A stretch of DNA of 64,000 nucleotides, taken from assembly GCA_039817885.1 (NCBI GenBank), contig JBCBUY010000004.1, positions 1 to 64,000 on the forward strand. Direction: 5' to 3'. Below are positions 54,226 to 63,566 of this stretch, piece after piece (the first letter of the stretch is position 1; every line of letters begins with the position of its first letter). A program made the position numbers and the translations under genes. The notes under the pieces are model-generated. The model had not been told where the DNA came from. It saw nothing but the letters and a program-made list of their open reading frames with translations, and did no database searches. Source of the stretch: CALLCD01 sp039817885 (GTDB taxonomy: Bacteria; Pseudomonadota; Alphaproteobacteria; Caulobacterales; Hyphomonadaceae).

Positions 54226-54262
54226 AGCGCTGGTTACCAAGCTGGAAACCACGGCTAACCGC

Positions 54263-54784
54263 TCAAGAAAATGGTGAACCTCCATTCACCGTTGGCAAAC
54301 CGTGTTGATTGAGTTCGGGATCTGAGGGCAGCCGAGCGACAATCACACCGGAGATGAGATTAAAGCCGAATAAAGCCGCGAATGAATGAATGGCAGCGCG
54401 AGCGCCACCAAACGTCTCCTGCACCAATTCGTTTATGGCTCTTTGATCAGAAACCACATTCGGATCTGACATGGCCCTGGCAACCTCTGTCCATCCGGGC
54501 AGTGTCACCACAGCAGCGGTCAGCGTCGCCAGAAAAGCAAAGAAAATCGGAACAAACCACCAGGCTGAGCGCCCGCTGTCATGCAGGCGTTTGCCAAAAA
54601 CGCAGAGATAGGGATACGGCAGCAGGTAGAATAACAGAGCGAGCATCTGCGGAATGGGAACCGGCGCGAACAGCTGTAAAACATTGGAAACAATGATAAA
54701 GCCGACAAGAACAATAATGCCGCGCCAAAAGTCATTTGGCCCGGTACGGCCCATTGGATTGAATAGAACACCGGAAATGGGCAT
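54263..54784 (-). CDS. DUF805 membrane protein
   Basis: 173 aa with four hydrophobic helices and the DUF805 hallmark GKRLHDSGRSAWW after the second helix. The N-terminal FNPMGRTGPNDFW is also typical. Function unknown. Convergent with modC, 37 bases away. Confidence 0.88.
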   Translation of the reverse strand: MPISGVLFNPMGRTGPNDFWRGIIVLVGFIIVSNVLQLFAPVPIPQMLALLFYLLPYPYLCVFGKRLHDSGRSAWWFVPIFFAFLATLTAAVVTLPGWTEVARAMSDPNVVSDQRAINELVQETFGGARAAIHSFAALFGFNLISGVIVARLPSDPELNQHGLPTVNGGSPFS

Positions 54785-54861
54785 GCGTCGCTCCCTGAAA
54801 CCGACTATAGATTTAGCCCGTTTTTCGCCGCGCTTCCAGAGCGTCTGTCAGGGCGTAAAGC

Positions 54862-56835
54862 CTATTCAAACTCCACCATAACTTCATCAGCGGCAACAGC
54901 AGCTCCAGCTTCAACATTGATAGCTTTGACGACGCCTTCAGCTTCCGCGCGGATAATATTCTGCATCTTCATAGCCTCGACCACGCATACACCTTCGCCA
55001 GATTTCACCTCCTGGCCCAGCTCAACATCGATGGAGACGACAAGTCCGGGCATGGGCGACATGATCAGTTTCGATGTGTCCGGGGCTTCTTTTTCGGGCA
55101 GACGCTGGTAAAGGTCGGCGACGCTTGACCGGCTGACCATTACAGGCAAGGCCGCTCCACGATGGCGCACGACAGGCCCAGATTTGCTCCGTAAGAAACT
55201 CACGGCAAAAGGTTCCCCATCGATCACGCCTTCAAAGAGGTTTTTTCCGGGTTGCCAGTCGGTCACCAATGTGTGGCTGTCACCGTCGGTGGTGATCGTC
55301 GCTTCCCCATCGCCAAGCACCAAGACAAGATCGTAGCGGTCCTTTCCGAGAAGAACGCACCAATCCGTGGCAACGTCGCCGCGGCCAGCCCTGGCCGCTT
55401 TCAACACATGCGCGTAAGACGATGCCGCAAGAAGATATTTGACCTGCTCTGCGGTGGGTTCGGTTCCCATAAACCCATCGGGAAACTCATCCTTGATATA
55501 GGCCGTGGTCAGATCGCCCGAACGGAAGCGTTTTTCATCCATCACAGCGGCACAAAACGGAATATTGTCCTGAATGCCTTCAATATGAAACCGATCAAGC
55601 GCCTTGGCCTGAGTGTCCAAGGCTTTGTCGCGATCAGCTCCATGGGTCACGAGTTTCGCGATCATCGGATCATAGAACATTGAGATTTCGTCGCCTTCGC
55701 GGACGCCCGAATCCATACGGACGGTTCCCTCGCCAAGCGTGCCCTCCGCTGGCGGATAAAAGCGCATCAAACGGCCAATCGATGGGAGAAAGTTCCGATA
55801 CGGATCTTCAGCATAGACACGGGACTCGACGGCCCAACCATTGATCTTGAGATCCTTTTGCTTGATGGCAAGCGTCTCTCCTGCCGCAACGCTCAGCATC
55901 TGCTCGACAAGATCGACGCCGGTGATCATCTCCGTGACCGGGTGTTCCACCTGAAGGCGGGTATTCATCTCCAGGAAATAGAAGCCCTTATCCTTTCCGG
56001 AGACCACGAATTCGACCGTTCCGGCGCTGTCATAATCAACAGCTTTAGCCAATGCGACAGCTTGCTCGCCCATTTTCTTACGCGTCGCAGCATCAAGAAG
56101 CGGACTCGGAGCTTCCTCGATAACCTTCTGATTGCGCCGTTGGATCGAGCATTCCCGCTCGAACAGGTAGATACAATTGCCATGTTTGTCGCCGAGAACT
56201 TGGATCTCGATATGGCGGGGGCTTTCAATGAACTTTTCAATAAAGATTCGGTCGTCACCGAAGGCATTTTTTGCTTCGGCTTTCACGGCTGGAAAGCCTT
56301 CTTCCACTTCAGCGTCAGAATAGGCGACCCTGATCCCCTTGCCACCGCCACCAGCTGACGCCTTGATCATGACCGGATAGCCAATTTCAGAAGAGATTTT
56401 GATCGCCTCGGCAGTATCCTTAATCAAGTCCATATGGCCGGGCACAGTTGAAACACCCGCTTCTGCAGCAAGCTGCTTCGATGAGATTTTGTCACCCATG
56501 GCTTCGATCGCGCCCGGATTGGGACCAATAAAGGTGATCTTTTCCTTGGCTAGACGCTTCGCAAAATCAGGATTTTCAGACAGAAACCCGAACCCAGGAT
56601 GGACCGCTTGAGCCCCCGTCGCTTTCACAGCATCGACGATCTTGTCCATCACAAGATAGCTCTCCGACGCCGGAGACGGTCCTATATGTACGGCTTCATC
56701 CGCCATTTCCACGGCCATGGAGCCCGCATCGGCATCGGAATAGACAACGACCGTCTTGACCCCCAGTCGACGACAAGTCTTGATCACACGAACGGCGATC
56801 TCGCCTCTGTTTGCAATCAGGATTTTTTCAAACAT
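54862..56835 (-). CDS. pccA: Propionyl-CoA carboxylase alpha subunit (biotin carboxylase + biotin carrier)
   Basis: 657 aa from ATG 56835. Biotin carboxylase domain from MFEKILIANRGEIAVR with ATP-grasp motif KASAGGGGKGIR, HIEIQVLGD and the catalytic MNTRLQVEHPVTE; a BT linker domain; and a C-terminal biotinyl domain with the modified lysine in EAMKM near residue 622. It carboxylates biotin for the transfer of CO2 to propionyl-CoA (methylmalonyl-CoA route). The beta subunit is not in the window. Acetyl- or methylcrotonyl-CoA carboxylase is less likely by length. Confidence 0.92.
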   Translation of the reverse strand: MFEKILIANRGEIAVRVIKTCRRLGVKTVVVYSDADAGSMAVEMADEAVHIGPSPASESYLVMDKIVDAVKATGAQAVHPGFGFLSENPDFAKRLAKEKITFIGPNPGAIEAMGDKISSKQLAAEAGVSTVPGHMDLIKDTAEAIKISSEIGYPVMIKASAGGGGKGIRVAYSDAEVEEGFPAVKAEAKNAFGDDRIFIEKFIESPRHIEIQVLGDKHGNCIYLFERECSIQRRNQKVIEEAPSPLLDAATRKKMGEQAVALAKAVDYDSAGTVEFVVSGKDKGFYFLEMNTRLQVEHPVTEMITGVDLVEQMLSVAAGETLAIKQKDLKINGWAVESRVYAEDPYRNFLPSIGRLMRFYPPAEGTLGEGTVRMDSGVREGDEISMFYDPMIAKLVTHGADRDKALDTQAKALDRFHIEGIQDNIPFCAAVMDEKRFRSGDLTTAYIKDEFPDGFMGTEPTAEQVKYLLAASSYAHVLKAARAGRGDVATDWCVLLGKDRYDLVLVLGDGEATITTDGDSHTLVTDWQPGKNLFEGVIDGEPFAVSFLRSKSGPVVRHRGAALPVMVSRSSVADLYQRLPEKEAPDTSKLIMSPMPGLVVSIDVELGQEVKSGEGVCVVEAMKMQNIIRAEAEGVVKAINVEAGAAVAADEVMVEFE

Positions 56836-56914
56836 TCCCGGCCCCATTTCATCGTGTTTTTTGGTTGCGCCTCAATTAGTCAGGTCGGCGCTCATTGTCC
56901 ATGCAATAACAGTA

Positions 56915-57379
56915 TCAGCCGTCGAGCCGGTCTACATCGATCTCAAACAAGCGAATTCTCGCAGTAACGCTTACCAGGAAGGCAGTCGACCATCCAATAA
57001 GGAGAAAACCGTTCATGGACTCCATAGCTGCGAGCATTCTCCATTCAGATTCAAGGTATAAATCGCCGAAACCGACTGTGGTAAATGTCGATGCAGAGAA
57101 ATAGAGCGCTTCTTCAATGCCGTTGAACTCACCGAGCATGATATACGCAATGGCGAATAGCAGAACTTCTACAGCGTGCAGCGCAAACAACATCAGCACG
57201 ACAAAGAGAATGGATAGCCCCTGAAGAACCACCGACGTTATGGTCGCAGGCGAATGCCCACTACGCCTCAAAAAAGCGCTGAGCCAGGCCAATCCGATGA
57301 AGTGGATCAAGGCTGTGGCGATGACGAGAAGACCGGAGATGAGGAGACATTCGATAAGCATGCCTGCTATTAGCGGCAT
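56915..57379 (-). CDS. Two-helix potassium channel-like protein (Ion_trans_2)
   Basis: 154 aa from ATG 57379. Hydrophobic helices surround a pore loop ALYFSASTFTTVGFGD with the selectivity filter TVGFGD, the K+ signature with Phe instead of Tyr. No RCK domain is attached. Thirteen bases after the unknown gene at 57393, so possibly co-transcribed. Confidence 0.85.
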   Translation of the reverse strand: MPLIAGMLIECLLISGLLVIATALIHFIGLAWLSAFLRRSGHSPATITSVVLQGLSILFVVLMLFALHAVEVLLFAIAYIMLGEFNGIEEALYFSASTFTTVGFGDLYLESEWRMLAAMESMNGFLLIGWSTAFLVSVTARIRLFEIDVDRLDG

Positions 57380-57392
57380 GACTTCAGAAAAC

Positions 57393-58340
57393 TCAAGCGG
57401 CGGCGATCCCGCTAACAAAGCCGGGCGCTTCCCGGTTCAAAAAATCGATCAAAGCCCGTTCGGCCGGACTAACAGATTTGTCCCAACCGAGGCGTTGAAG
57501 GAGCCAGTTTTCTTCATCGGAACCGACTTTTTCGGCTTTTCGCTGTGCAGCGTTCTGCGCCGCCATACGGGCAGCGCTCGCTTTTTCTTCGCTATGGGTA
57601 ACCTTGCTGAACCAGCTGCCATCAGCAATCGATGACATAGCAGAGGAGAAGATCCCGGCAACACCGCCTGTTTTGTCTTCAAGCCATTTTTCCCGCGCCA
57701 GAGCATCGGCCTCGCTGATCGGGTCGGGGTGCGCAGATGCAAGAAGATGGTTGCCAATCGCGCGAGCGAAAAGATCGTTCCATCCCGCATCATTCCGGGC
57801 AAAAGCGCAAGCATCATTCAACCGAAACAACAAACCCGCTTCATCACGTGTCACCCAGGTCGCCCCGTCTCCAGCCGGGGCAAATAGAACACGGCGGATC
57901 CGCTCTACCGTAATCTCAGAGATCCGTTTCGCGCTTTTCGCCTGCGTACAGATCGCCTGCAATGTGAACCTGCCAAGCCGTTTGGGCGCGCCTTCCGCAT
58001 AGCGGAGAACATCCAGCAACAAGTCTATCTGCATCTCTGAAACCGTCGAACCCGTCGACGATACGCGATCAATCAACCATTCGCACTCGGCCTCGTCCAC
58101 CCAGCCAAGCGGGGCTTCGACCGTCAGTAAAAAATCCTTGATAGCTTCGCGAAATCTACTGTCCCAATGGGCATCAGCACCCCCCATCTGCTCGTTCAGA
58201 CTGAACAACGCGTCCGCTTCCTGTCGCGACACAATTCCATCCCGGTAGACTTCATTGACGAAGTCCCGTGCTTCAATCTCCGACATACGCTGAATGTCAT
58301 CGACCCTCGCGAGGAGGCCGTCGAATCGTGTTTGTGTCAT
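57393..58340 (-). CDS. Unknown helical protein with an internal duplication
   Basis: 315 aa from ATG 58340, cytoplasmic by composition. I do not recognise a family. Two halves look alike: (V/I)xRxEADALFSLNEQ..W..RFREAIKDFLLT..WVDEAECEWLIDR near residues 35-90, and VTRDEAGLLFRLND..W..LFARAIGNHLLA..ISEADALAREKWLED near 160-215. The repeat unit is about 55 residues. Placed beside a channel gene, it could be a regulator (inference). Confidence 0.6.
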   Translation of the reverse strand: MTQTRFDGLLARVDDIQRMSEIEARDFVNEVYRDGIVSRQEADALFSLNEQMGGADAHWDSRFREAIKDFLLTVEAPLGWVDEAECEWLIDRVSSTGSTVSEMQIDLLLDVLRYAEGAPKRLGRFTLQAICTQAKSAKRISEITVERIRRVLFAPAGDGATWVTRDEAGLLFRLNDACAFARNDAGWNDLFARAIGNHLLASAHPDPISEADALAREKWLEDKTGGVAGIFSSAMSSIADGSWFSKVTHSEEKASAARMAAQNAAQRKAEKVGSDEENWLLQRLGWDKSVSPAERALIDFLNREAPGFVSGIAAA

Positions 58341-58478
58341 TATGCCGCCCAATTACTACTGACCTGGCAGCTTTACATTGGGAGGATTGAGGTTTCGTTA
58401 GCGTGAATCGATTTTGGTAAATTCCAGGCAATTTGCATCAATGCGAGTATCCACCAAAGACCATTTGTTGCAATAGGC

Positions 58479-59621
58479 CTATTCGAAGCTAACCAGCCCC
58501 TCCATGATCCCCGAAGTTGCCGGAAAGACCCGCTGCTCAAGCGCGGATCGCGAGACTCCAAGATGATCGCGTAGGACCCCCTTCAAAACACCCGTAACCT
58601 CGTTGGCCGGCGCAAGATCCCGCCCCTCATAAAGGTCGCGAGGATTGAGCCCTGGCCAATCACCATGAACCTTCCCACCACGGATCGCGCCTCCAGCGAG
58701 GATCATAAGGCCGCCAGTGCCATGATCCGTACCCCGAGTGCCGTTCTCCGCTGCTGTTCGCCCGAATTCAGAGCAGATAAGGATCGCTGTGCTCACCCAG
58801 TGTGAGCCAAGTTCGGATTTCAATCCGGCCAAAGCCTCATCCAGCCCACCAAGACGCGTCGCAAGTTGGCCCGACTGGTTAGCGTGTGTATCCCAGCCGT
58901 CAAAAGACAGCATGCCAATATCTGGCCCTCCTTCAGCACTCATCAATTTGCCAAGGGCCTGACTGGCAGCGACATACTGCTCAGCTGGGCCGGACTTGAT
59001 TTTTGTGCCGCCCACGGATTGAGCTGGTGTCGCGCGAGCCATCGCGAGCGGGTCACCGAGCAAAGGGTGATCCGCATAAAGGTCTTGAAGCCGGTTCAGC
59101 AAATCATCCGACGGGCTTGCAAAAACAGGCGGGGACCAGTTGGTGGCCGGGCCGTCTCCGCGCAGGGCGAGCGGCAAAGCATAGCCAACCGCAAGGCCGT
59201 GACCGCCGACCGTTTGCACGAGCCGGTTCAGCCAACCATCACAGGTCGAGGTCTCACCTAGAGCTTCCAGCAGATCCTGCCCATCAAAGTGAGACCGGGC
59301 TCTATAGGGGGTCGACGCTGCATGGATAAACCCAGCATCACCGTCCTGATACAGACTGTAGAGATTCACCAATGACGGGTGCAGACTGAATCCATTTTTC
59401 AGCGCGATACGGTCTGAAACAGAAGGTATCGTCGACCGCCGCAATTGTGCCAGCGCCCGATCGTCGGGGATAAGTGCGGCAAGACCGTCCATGGCACCGC
59501 GCAGGATAATGAAGATCGTTTTACGCCCCTCAGATCCAGCGGCATAGGCCGCATGGATAGGTGAACAAAGGCCGGCAGCTCCAAGAAGTGCGAGTGTTGA
59601 ACGGCGGGTAAAATCAGGCAT
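58479..59621 (-). CDS. DUF1501 protein with Tat-like signal
   Basis: 380 aa. An N-terminal twin-arginine motif TRRSTLALLGAAGL and AHAAYA-type cleavage region suggest Tat export. The conserved DGWDTHANQ, CSEFGRTAAENGTRGTDHG and GGKVHGDWPGL blocks mark DUF1501, an alkaline-phosphatase-like fold with metal-binding Asp/His. Function unknown. Five bases after the DUF1800 gene, its usual partner. Confidence 0.9.
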   Translation of the reverse strand: MPDFTRRSTLALLGAAGLCSPIHAAYAAGSEGRKTIFIILRGAMDGLAALIPDDRALAQLRRSTIPSVSDRIALKNGFSLHPSLVNLYSLYQDGDAGFIHAASTPYRARSHFDGQDLLEALGETSTCDGWLNRLVQTVGGHGLAVGYALPLALRGDGPATNWSPPVFASPSDDLLNRLQDLYADHPLLGDPLAMARATPAQSVGGTKIKSGPAEQYVAASQALGKLMSAEGGPDIGMLSFDGWDTHANQSGQLATRLGGLDEALAGLKSELGSHWVSTAILICSEFGRTAAENGTRGTDHGTGGLMILAGGAIRGGKVHGDWPGLNPRDLYEGRDLAPANEVTGVLKGVLRDHLGVSRSALEQRVFPATSGIMEGLVSFE

Positions 59622-59626
59622 GGGTC

Positions 59627-60973
59627 TTATCTCATCTGAAAATCTGGACTCATCAGCGCAAGGGCAATCGCCTGACTTGGGCTTTCAGCACCCATAACGG
59701 CTTGAAGCGTGTCAAAACTGGCACGCTCACCGAGCGCAGTGGTGAGCAAATCCCGAGCATCAAGCGTTGAGTTGCGCTCAGCGAGGCGGTTGGCCCATTC
59801 GATGCGTTTTAGGATTGCATCAGGACCAATCCATGCGTCGGCTTCATCTGGCCAACCTTCTGGCGACAGAGCGGTAAATGGTATTTGGGCAAAGCTCTCA
59901 AACACCCCAACCGGGTTGCCAACCAAGACCTTTCGAAGGCCAATCAACCGGCTTGTTGAAACTATCAGTTCATCTGGGGTTTTGAACTTCCGAGATTGCG
60001 GAACCCAGGCCTCTTCGGCTTCGACCAAGGCCGCATATAGCGCCATCAGGTCTCCTTGGGTTTCCAAGAACCGATCGCTCAACTTTTGAACAAGGCTGGC
60101 AGAAGGTTGATCAGCAACAAAGTGTCGCGCAAGTTTGAACGCCACATTGTTGGCCGTATGCGGAGATGCACACAGATCTCTGACAATGGCTTTGGCCTGC
60201 TCACCTCCCTGGTCACCATAACTCTTGGACAAGACCCTCTTTCGACCGGGGTCGTGAAAATGGTCCACAAATATGGGTTCACCGAGACGATCCGGAGCAA
60301 TCCGAAAATTACCTATGCTCCATCCCGTCAGCGCACCAGCGAATGCCGCAACGTCATCTTGTGTGTATTCGGATGCTGGGGTGACGGTATGAAGTTCCAA
60401 CACCTCTCGGGCCAAGTTTTCGTTTAGTCCACGTCCCCTGCGGCGCCCGGTACGAGAATTCGGACCGATTGACTGCCAATTGTCCAAATACGCAAGCATG
60501 CCTGGATGGAAGATCGCGCTCATGGCGAGGTCCGTGAACGATCCAAGTATGTTTGGCCGAATTGCTTCGCGCTCATAAGCCCCGGCAACCAAACGCGTCG
60601 GGAGGCTTTTGGCAGCAACCGTAAAATGGTTTGACCAGAAACGAACGAGGCGCTCATGAAATGGGTAGGACGTCGTGACGGCAAGCAGTGTGCGGGCGGT
60701 CAGTTCGGACACGCTGTTACGACGGGTGGTCTGCCTAAATTGCCGTCGTGTAGCCTCATCAACCTGCTGACGCCGAGTGGAGCGTATAAACTCGAGCGCG
60801 GTCGCAATCAGCTGCTGCGATGTCATCAATTCGTCAGCTGGAAAACTCGCAGCGGCGTCCGTGACCAACTGCGCCGCTAACCAATCCTTAGGATCGCGGC
60901 TGGCCTGATTGATCTCGCCTTGTCGGGCCCCAAGCCCGAACCGGGTAACCGCGAGTGCACCTCGCAACGACAT
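59627..60973 (-). CDS. DUF1800 protein
   Basis: 448 aa, GGAGG before ATG 60973. The N-terminal VTRFGLGARQGEINQ, FWSNHFTV and LARHFVADQPS segments are typical of DUF1800. Always found with DUF1501 proteins, as here; proposed roles in secretion or polymer modification are not established. First gene of the pair. Confidence 0.9.
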   Translation of the reverse strand: MSLRGALAVTRFGLGARQGEINQASRDPKDWLAAQLVTDAAASFPADELMTSQQLIATALEFIRSTRRQQVDEATRRQFRQTTRRNSVSELTARTLLAVTTSYPFHERLVRFWSNHFTVAAKSLPTRLVAGAYEREAIRPNILGSFTDLAMSAIFHPGMLAYLDNWQSIGPNSRTGRRRGRGLNENLAREVLELHTVTPASEYTQDDVAAFAGALTGWSIGNFRIAPDRLGEPIFVDHFHDPGRKRVLSKSYGDQGGEQAKAIVRDLCASPHTANNVAFKLARHFVADQPSASLVQKLSDRFLETQGDLMALYAALVEAEEAWVPQSRKFKTPDELIVSTSRLIGLRKVLVGNPVGVFESFAQIPFTALSPEGWPDEADAWIGPDAILKRIEWANRLAERNSTLDARDLLTTALGERASFDTLQAVMGAESPSQAIALALMSPDFQMR

Positions 60974-61064
60974 TCGATACCTCCAGGTCGACGATCAATT
61001 ATTGAACGCTGATCCTCAAAAAATCCGTCGCGACCGGCTTATCAATTTTGCGGGTTGTATCTGT

Positions 61065-61799
61065 TTAGGAGAATTTGAAGGGAGGAAGCGATTTGAAGGC
61101 CTCCTTCAGCGCATCGCCCCATCCCGATGAAATCAGCTGAAAATAGTCGTCATCGGCTTCAATTCTCTGTTCAGCACATATAGTCAATTTGTCTCTTTCG
61201 ATGACCTGCAAATCAAGGGGGGCACCGACCGACAAGTTCGCTTTCATGGTCGAGTCAAAGGAAACGAGCAGAAGCTTTGTGGCATCCTCAAAACTCATAT
61301 CGGGATCAAAGGCACGGACAAGTATCGGCTTTCCATACTTTGTTTCACCGATCTGAAAGAAGGGCGTATCATCGCTCGCCTCAACAAAATTTCCTTCTGG
61401 ATAAACAAGAAACAAACGATGCCCGATCCCTGCGATCTGGCCAGCCACAATGACCGTGCCGTTAAAGGTGGAACTCGCATCTTGCCCGCCATCAGCATGC
61501 GATTGGATGACCTCATGCAGCGTATTGGAAACAAGTTCAGCGACTTGAAACATGGTTGGCACATCGAGAATGGAGGGATTTCTGTCCTCCGGCGCTTTCA
61601 TACGTTCGCTGAGAAGGCTGACAACCGCCTGAGTCGTCGCCAAATTGCCCGCCGTGAGGAGGGTTATCACCCGTTCACCCGGCACGGTCCATGTGAACAT
61701 TTTCCGGAAGACAGAGATATTGTCGACGCCGGCATTCGTCCGCGTATCCGACATCAGCACAAGGCCATTTTTCAGACGTAGTCCAACGCAATAGGTCAC
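61065..61799 (-). CDS. Anbu family proteasome-type protease
   Basis: 244 aa from GTG 61799 with GAGGGA upstream. Ntn-hydrolase: after Met removal T2 becomes the N-terminal nucleophile (TYCVGLRLKNGLVLMSDTR), with D18 and K33 (FRKM) in the proteasomal positions. The NAGVDNISVFRKMF stretch is an Anbu signature. Anbu forms open-ring assemblies, and its peptidase activity has been hard to show. It lies in the classic order with transglutaminase, alpha-E and ATP-grasp genes, 18 bases after the transglutaminase. Confidence 0.93.
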   Translation of the reverse strand: MTYCVGLRLKNGLVLMSDTRTNAGVDNISVFRKMFTWTVPGERVITLLTAGNLATTQAVVSLLSERMKAPEDRNPSILDVPTMFQVAELVSNTLHEVIQSHADGGQDASSTFNGTVIVAGQIAGIGHRLFLVYPEGNFVEASDDTPFFQIGETKYGKPILVRAFDPDMSFEDATKLLLVSFDSTMKANLSVGAPLDLQVIERDKLTICAEQRIEADDDYFQLISSGWGDALKEAFKSLPPFKFS

Positions 61800-61817
61800 C
61801 CAACTTGTCCCTCGAGA

Positions 61818-62624
61818 TTATTGCTGCACCTGAAGCGCAACGGCCATGGACTCGATATTGTCCCCAAAGGTCAAGCCCGAAACGGGGGCAGCCTCCCCAT
61901 AATCAAGCCCGGTCGCCACGCGGACATGACAGTTATCGGGAGATTTGCGATTGGAAATGTCGAAACCGACCCAACCAAGACTGGGAAGATGAGCTTCCGC
62001 CCAGGCATGGCCCGCTTCCTGGTCGACACGGTCCTCCATCATCAAATAGCCGCTCACATATCGCGCTGGATAGTCGAGCAACCTGGCGGCAGCAATGAAG
62101 ATATGCGCGTGATCCTGACAAACGCCCTGACCTGCTTCAATCGCGGCCTCAGCAGTGGTCGACGCATCCGTATTGCCAGGAATATATGTAACCATGTCGG
62201 CGATGAGATTTGAAAGAGCATGCAATTTCGGCACATCGCCCTCGAAATCACTCCCCAAACTCTTCACCAAGCCGCGCACACCCGGCCCAGGCTTTGTGAG
62301 CAAAGTTTGCCGACGGAACAACCATAGGGGAGCCGACCCGCCATGTGGCCCAACAATACCGGTGTCATTGCTCAACTCCACGTCGCCTTCGCACCGTATC
62401 AAAATCTCTTGGCAATCCGCTTCAACGCTCGCCAACAGCACATGATTATTATGCTGATCTTCGAATTCTGTTTCGATCCGTCCGCCTTGAATATCTGTCG
62501 TCCAGTCCAGGACGGATTGACCAGCCCGAGACTTCGGCGTGAGTCGGATTTGCTGAAGACCATACGGCAAAGGCTCCGCATATTTGTAATGCGTCTCATG
62601 AGAAAGGCGCAGACGCATTGTCAT
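61818..62624 (-). CDS. Transglutaminase-like cysteine protease
   Basis: 268 aa. The catalytic triad of transglutaminase-core proteins is visible: C169 (GVCQDHAH), H206 (GHAWAEAH), D222 (GFDISN). N-terminal beta domain LRLSHETHYKYAEPL is typical of the bacterial family. Part of the Anbu operon; its ATG overlaps the alpha-E stop by 4 bases. Probably processes a peptide made or modified by the ATP-grasp/alpha-E proteins. Confidence 0.92.
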   Translation of the reverse strand: MTMRLRLSHETHYKYAEPLPYGLQQIRLTPKSRAGQSVLDWTTDIQGGRIETEFEDQHNNHVLLASVEADCQEILIRCEGDVELSNDTGIVGPHGGSAPLWLFRRQTLLTKPGPGVRGLVKSLGSDFEGDVPKLHALSNLIADMVTYIPGNTDASTTAEAAIEAGQGVCQDHAHIFIAAARLLDYPARYVSGYLMMEDRVDQEAGHAWAEAHLPSLGWVGFDISNRKSPDNCHVRVATGLDYGEAAPVSGLTFGDNIESMAVALQVQQ

Positions 62625-63562
62625 TCAGCAAACCTGTAATCGCGCTCAAATTGCGAGGCGAGTTCTGCATTCTTTCGAATAAGAGTTTGGACAAATTCGT
62701 GAAGGCCGTGATCAAAAACAGTTTCTATCGTCGAATTCGACAGACGGTCCAAAACATCCTTCGCCAGCTGATGGGACGGCAACTCCAAACCATAATCCGT
62801 GGCCAGATAATTCAAGTTCCGAACGATCTTTTCATAACAGAATGCCAAGGAACGCGGCATACGCCGATCTAGCACCAGGAAATCTGCAATGCGAGCCGGA
62901 TTGATGTCTTCCTCATAGAGCCATCGGAAGGCACGCTCGCCGGATGCTGACCGCAAGATCGATTCCCATTGAACATTGTCGAGCGAAGAGCCGACAAAAG
63001 AGACCGATGGCAGAAGCACATAATATTTCACATCAACGATTCGGGCCGTATTATCGGCCCGCTCGATAAAGGATCCAATACGGGTAAAGTTATAAATGTC
63101 ATTGCGGAGCATGGTGCCGTGAAGCGCGCCGCGCACAAGGGCACTCTGTTGACGGATGGTTCCAAGCAAAGCGGGAAGTTCAGTTTCCCGAACCGGACCC
63201 GATAAGGCCTCCTTTAAAGTGATCCAACATTCATTGACTGCCTCCCAGACTTCCCGGGTCAAAGCCGTCCGCACCATCCGCGCATTGTTTCTAGCCGCCC
63301 CGATAACCGACATTACACTCGACGGGTTCGTCCGATCGCGAAGCAAAAAGTTCACAATGTTCGGAGCGTCGTGCGGCAATCCAGTTTCTTTATAGGCGTG
63401 TTCGAGCCCCGCTGTGGTCACCACAGAGCTCCACTCATCATCCGCTTCAGCTCCTCGCGTCAGCGCCATGCGAAATCCGCTTTCGACGAGCCGAGCTGTA
63501 TTCTCGCTACGCTCCAGGTAACGAAACATCCAGAAGAGGCCGCCGGCCGTTTTCCCTAGCAT
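62621..63562 (-). CDS. Alpha-E domain protein (DUF403)
   Basis: 313 aa, all-helical. N-terminal MLGKTAGGLFWMFRYLERSE and IGSFIERADNTARIVDVKYY are characteristic alpha-E motifs. Comparative genomics links alpha-E proteins to ATP-grasp peptide ligases. Four bases downstream of the ATP-grasp gene; member of the Anbu operon. Confidence 0.92.
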   Translation of the reverse strand: MLGKTAGGLFWMFRYLERSENTARLVESGFRMALTRGAEADDEWSSVVTTAGLEHAYKETGLPHDAPNIVNFLLRDRTNPSSVMSVIGAARNNARMVRTALTREVWEAVNECWITLKEALSGPVRETELPALLGTIRQQSALVRGALHGTMLRNDIYNFTRIGSFIERADNTARIVDVKYYVLLPSVSFVGSSLDNVQWESILRSASGERAFRWLYEEDINPARIADFLVLDRRMPRSLAFCYEKIVRNLNYLATDYGLELPSHQLAKDVLDRLSNSTIETVFDHGLHEFVQTLIRKNAELASQFERDYRFAE

Positions 63563-63566
63563 TGTG

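Noticed and set aside
54226..54262. Possible hairpin between modC and the DUF805 gene
   Set aside because: Arms (GAGCGCTGGTTA and TAACCGCTC) need a bulge and no T-run follows on either strand; too weak to call a terminator.
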